Assembly (NCBI RefSeq): GCF_004323635.1
Contig: NZ_CP036515.1
Coordinates: 3,597,501 to 3,661,500 of the forward strand
Direction: 5' to 3'
Source of the DNA: Lichenihabitans psoromatis
GTDB lineage: Bacteria; Pseudomonadota; Alphaproteobacteria; Rhizobiales; Beijerinckiaceae
Length of the DNA: 64,000 nucleotides
Position numbers and translations under genes: made by a program. Positions 61,933-64,000 of the stretch are shown in pieces. The notes below the pieces were generated by a model. The model saw only the letters and a list, made by a program, of their open reading frames with translations, did not search any database and had not been told where the DNA came from. Position 1 is the stretch's first letter. Each line of letters opens with the position of its first letter.

Positions 61933-63000
61933 ATGCCCGACGAAACCAAATCCCTATCCTATGCCGATGCCGGCGTCGACATTGATGCCGGCAATGCCAT
62001 GGTGGATCTCATCAAGCCGATTGTGCGGTCCACCCGTCGGCCTGGCGCAGATGGCGAGATCGGGGGGTTCGGAGGCTTGTTCGATCTCAAGGCGGCGGGC
62101 TTCATCGATCCGATCCTTGTGGCCGCCAATGACGGCGTCGGCACCAAGGTCAAGATCGCGGTCGAAAGCGGCCTTCACGACACGATCGGCATCGATCTGG
62201 TGGCCATGTGCGTCAACGATCTCGTCGTGCAAGGGGCCGAGCCCTTGTTCTTCCTCGACTATTATGCGACCGGCAAGCTCGATCCGGTGGCCGGGGCCGC
62301 GATCGTCAGTGGCATCGCAGAGGGGTGCCGACAGGCCGGATGCGCGCTGATCGGTGGCGAGACGGCCGAAATGCCCGGCCTCTATGCCGGCTCCGATTAT
62401 GACCTCGCCGGCTTTTCGGTAGGCGCGGCGGAACGCGGGCGATTGTTGCCGCGCGCGGGCATGAGCCCCGGCGATGTTGTGCTCGGCCTGCCATCCTCGG
62501 GCGTCCATTCGAACGGGTTTTCGCTGGTTCGGCGGATCGTATCGACGACGGGCTTGGCATGGAACGATCCGGCGCCGTTCAGCCCGGGGCAGACCTTGGC
62601 CGAGGCCTTGCTGACGCCTACCCGTATCTATGTCCGCCTCCTCCTCGACGTGCTCAAGCGGTCGGAGGGCATTCTGGCGCTGGCCCATATCACCGGCGGC
62701 GGGTTCCCGGACAACCTCCCGCGCGTTCTGCCGGAGGGGCTCGGGATTGCGCTCGACCTCGAAAAGCTCACGCCGCCGCCGGTGTTCGGTTGGCTCGCCA
62801 AGACCGGCAATGTGGCGCAGGCCGAGATGCTCCGCACCTTCAATTGCGGGATCGGCATGGTGGTGGTGGTCCGTCACGACGCGGCCGAGACCGTGATGAC
62901 GCATTTCACCGAGGCCGGTCAGACTGCCGTCGCGATCGGTCGCGTGATCGCGGCCGAAACAGGCGACCGCGTGAGGCTCGACGGGACCTTAACGTTTTGA
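61933..63000 (+). CDS. purM: Phosphoribosylformylglycinamidine cyclo-ligase
   Basis: AIR synthetase, the fifth step of purine synthesis, closing the imidazole ring with ATP. The 355-residue protein has [20 protein letters not shown], the ATP-binding region [15 protein letters not shown], the conserved [34 protein letters not shown] and [16 protein letters not shown] 61933 ([14 protein letters not shown]) is the family start; the longer open frame upstream crosses the divergent promoter. Its TGA overlaps a TTG that may start purN, so the pair is coupled. Confidence 0.97.
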   Translation: MPDETKSLSYADAGVDIDAGNAMVDLIKPIVRSTRRPGADGEIGGFGGLFDLKAAGFIDPILVAANDGVGTKVKIAVESGLHDTIGIDLVAMCVNDLVVQGAEPLFFLDYYATGKLDPVAGAAIVSGIAEGCRQAGCALIGGETAEMPGLYAGSDYDLAGFSVGAAERGRLLPRAGMSPGDVVLGLPSSGVHSNGFSLVRRIVSTTGLAWNDPAPFSPGQTLAEALLTPTRIYVRLLLDVLKRSEGILALAHITGGGFPDNLPRVLPEGLGIALDLEKLTPPPVFGWLAKTGNVAQAEMLRTFNCGIGMVVVVRHDAAETVMTHFTEAGQTAVAIGRVIAAETGDRVRLDGTLTF

Positions 63001-63653
63001 CGCCGCACCGGATGCGAACCGCCGTGCTCGTGTCGGGACGCGGCTCCAACATGCAGGCGCTCGTGGCCGACGCCCGCGACCCGACGCATCCGGCCGATAT
63101 CGCGCTGGTGGCGTCGAACGACCCGAGCGCCGAGGGCCTGAAATGGGCCAAGCAGAACGGCATTGCGGTCGCAGGGGTGGATCACCGCATCCATGCGTCG
63201 CGGGAGGATTTCGAACGCGCCCTGCATCTGACGCTGGGTCTTCACCGGATCGAATTCATCTGCCTCGCGGGATTCATGCGCTTGTTGACGCCGTGGTTCG
63301 TCAACCAGTGGAGCGGCCGGATCATCAACATCCACCCGGCTCTGCTGCCGAGCTATCGCGGACTGCAGACTCACGCGCGCGCCCTGGCCGATGGCGTGAA
63401 AATTCACGGCTGCACCGTGCATTATGTGGTGCCGGCGATGGATGAGGGCCCGATCATCGCGCAAGCGGCTGTGCCGGTGCTTGATGCCGATACGCCGACG
63501 ACGCTTGGGGCTCGCGTGCTTGCGCAAGAGCATCTGCTCTATCCGCATGCGCTCCGCCTCGTCGCGGGCGGCGGTTTACGGATCGAAGGCAACCGGACGC
63601 TTGGTGGACGCGGCGCGCGCGACACCGACGATCTCGTCGTCCCACCGCTCTAG
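62997..63653 (+). CDS. purN: Phosphoribosylglycinamide formyltransferase
   Basis: Transfers a formyl group from 10-formyl-THF to GAR, the third step of purine synthesis. The 218-residue form has [14 protein letters not shown] (phosphate loop), the catalytic Asn/His segment [31 protein letters not shown] with catalytic Asp, and the C-terminal [17 protein letters not shown] 62997, overlapping the purM stop, gives [18 protein letters not shown], which fits homologues that start MT; ATG 63012 is the alternative. It is convergent with ndk. Confidence 0.95.
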   Translation: MTPHRMRTAVLVSGRGSNMQALVADARDPTHPADIALVASNDPSAEGLKWAKQNGIAVAGVDHRIHASREDFERALHLTLGLHRIEFICLAGFMRLLTPWFVNQWSGRIINIHPALLPSYRGLQTHARALADGVKIHGCTVHYVVPAMDEGPIIAQAAVPVLDADTPTTLGARVLAQEHLLYPHALRLVAGGGLRIEGNRTLGGRGARDTDDLVVPPL

Positions 63654-63703
63654 GGGTGGGATGTCGCCCGGACCGCTTGCCGCGGCCCGGGCCGACACGT
63701 GAT

Positions 63704-64000
63704 TTAGCCGACGATCTCGTTGCCGGCGAAGAACTGTGCGATTTCCTGCGCGGCCGTCTCGGGAGCATCCGATCCATGGGCCGAATTCTCGCCCATCGAC
63801 AGCGCGAAATCCTTGCGGATCGTGCCGGCATCGGCCTTCTCGGGGTTGGTGGCACCCATGACTTCGCGATATTTTGCGATGGCGTTTTCGCCTTCAAGCA
63901 CCTGAACCACAACCGGGGCCGACGTCATCATCTCGACGAGTTCGCCGAAGAACGGCCGCTCCTTGTGGACACCGTAGAACTTCTCGGCCTGGGCGCGGGT
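63704..64000 (-). CDS. ndk: Nucleoside diphosphate kinase (partial, 5' end beyond window)
   Basis: The last 98 codons are present; the gene continues past base 64000. Visible parts are [40 protein letters not shown], and the active-site signature [10 protein letters not shown], whose His is phosphorylated during transfer of the gamma-phosphate between nucleotides. The end [13 protein letters not shown] is the normal C-terminus. ATG codons at 63928-63931 lie inside the gene and are not its start. Confidence 0.95.
   Translation of the reverse strand, partial: TRAQAEKFYGVHKERPFFGELVEMMTSAPVVVQVLEGENAIAKYREVMGATNPEKADAGTIRKDFALSMGENSAHGSDAPETAAQEIAQFFAGNEIVG

Overview
This window is chromosomal DNA from an alphaproteobacterium of the order Hyphomicrobiales (Rhizobiales), probably close to Beijerinckiaceae or Methylobacteriaceae. 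The evidence is the high G+C, the glnB-glnA pair, the gene order hom-glpX...recJ and dgt-argS-SPOR-nagZ, an IalB-family protein, an Omp25/Omp31-type porin, a PHA granule-associated protein and a CyaC-like redox-controlled adenylate cyclase. I see no phage, insertion sequence, integrase, rRNA or CRISPR array. The only RNA gene I find is one tRNA-Glu.

Layout. 1-5.2 kb: end of glnB, glnA, a lytic transglycosylase, homoserine dehydrogenase and class II fructose-1,6-bisphosphatase. 5.2-8.9 kb: an accessory block (small Gly-rich membrane protein, MHS-type transporter, Dabb protein, YhiN-like flavoprotein, tRNA-Glu) lying between glpX and recJ. 8.9-15.8 kb: recJ divergent from parE, an RhlE-type helicase, an A-type Fe-S carrier and hspQ. 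15.9-19.5 kb: an IalB-like secreted protein, an orphan YejA-like peptide-binding protein and a FrnE/DsbA-like protein. 19.5-24.2 kb: preTA divergent from a membrane diheme-type/2Fe-2S adenylate cyclase. 24.2-29.6 kb: an mtnA with a frameshift near its 3' end, betB, a PHA-system protein, several small secreted or low-complexity proteins and an aldo/keto reductase behind two palindromes. 29.8-33.7 kb: a tightly coupled amino-sugar operon (GlcNAc kinase, GntR regulator, SIS deaminase, NagA). 34-36.4 kb: a porin and rimO. 36.5-41.2 kb: a BMP-type (probably nucleoside) ABC importer. 41.5-44.5 kb: a NodS-like methyltransferase, a 30-residue membrane peptide, a coiled-coil membrane protein and an SMP-30 lactonase. 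44.6-50.9 kb: nagZ, a SPOR protein, argS and dgt, divergent from erpA. 50.9-52.2 kb: an isochorismatase-like hydrolase and a glycosyltransferase-like protein. 52.3-64 kb: aspS, rnd, ppx, ppk, hdaA, an AI-2E-family permease, a CDP-alcohol phosphotransferase, purM, purN and the start-distal part of ndk.

Functional links. NagZ releases GlcNAc from cell-wall fragments, and the amino-sugar operon can phosphorylate, deacetylate and deaminate that sugar, so the two may form a cell-wall recycling route. ppk and ppx set polyphosphate levels. purM and purN are two steps of purine synthesis, and the BMP importer may salvage nucleosides. The most distinctive single gene is the cyclase at 22.4-24.2 kb: its arrangement matches the quinone-responsive CyaC of Sinorhizobium meliloti. 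I found no clearly novel multi-gene system. The items most worth following up are the mtnA frameshift, the twin palindromes at 28.6 kb, the 30-residue peptide gene at 42.1 kb and the amino-sugar operon's operator.
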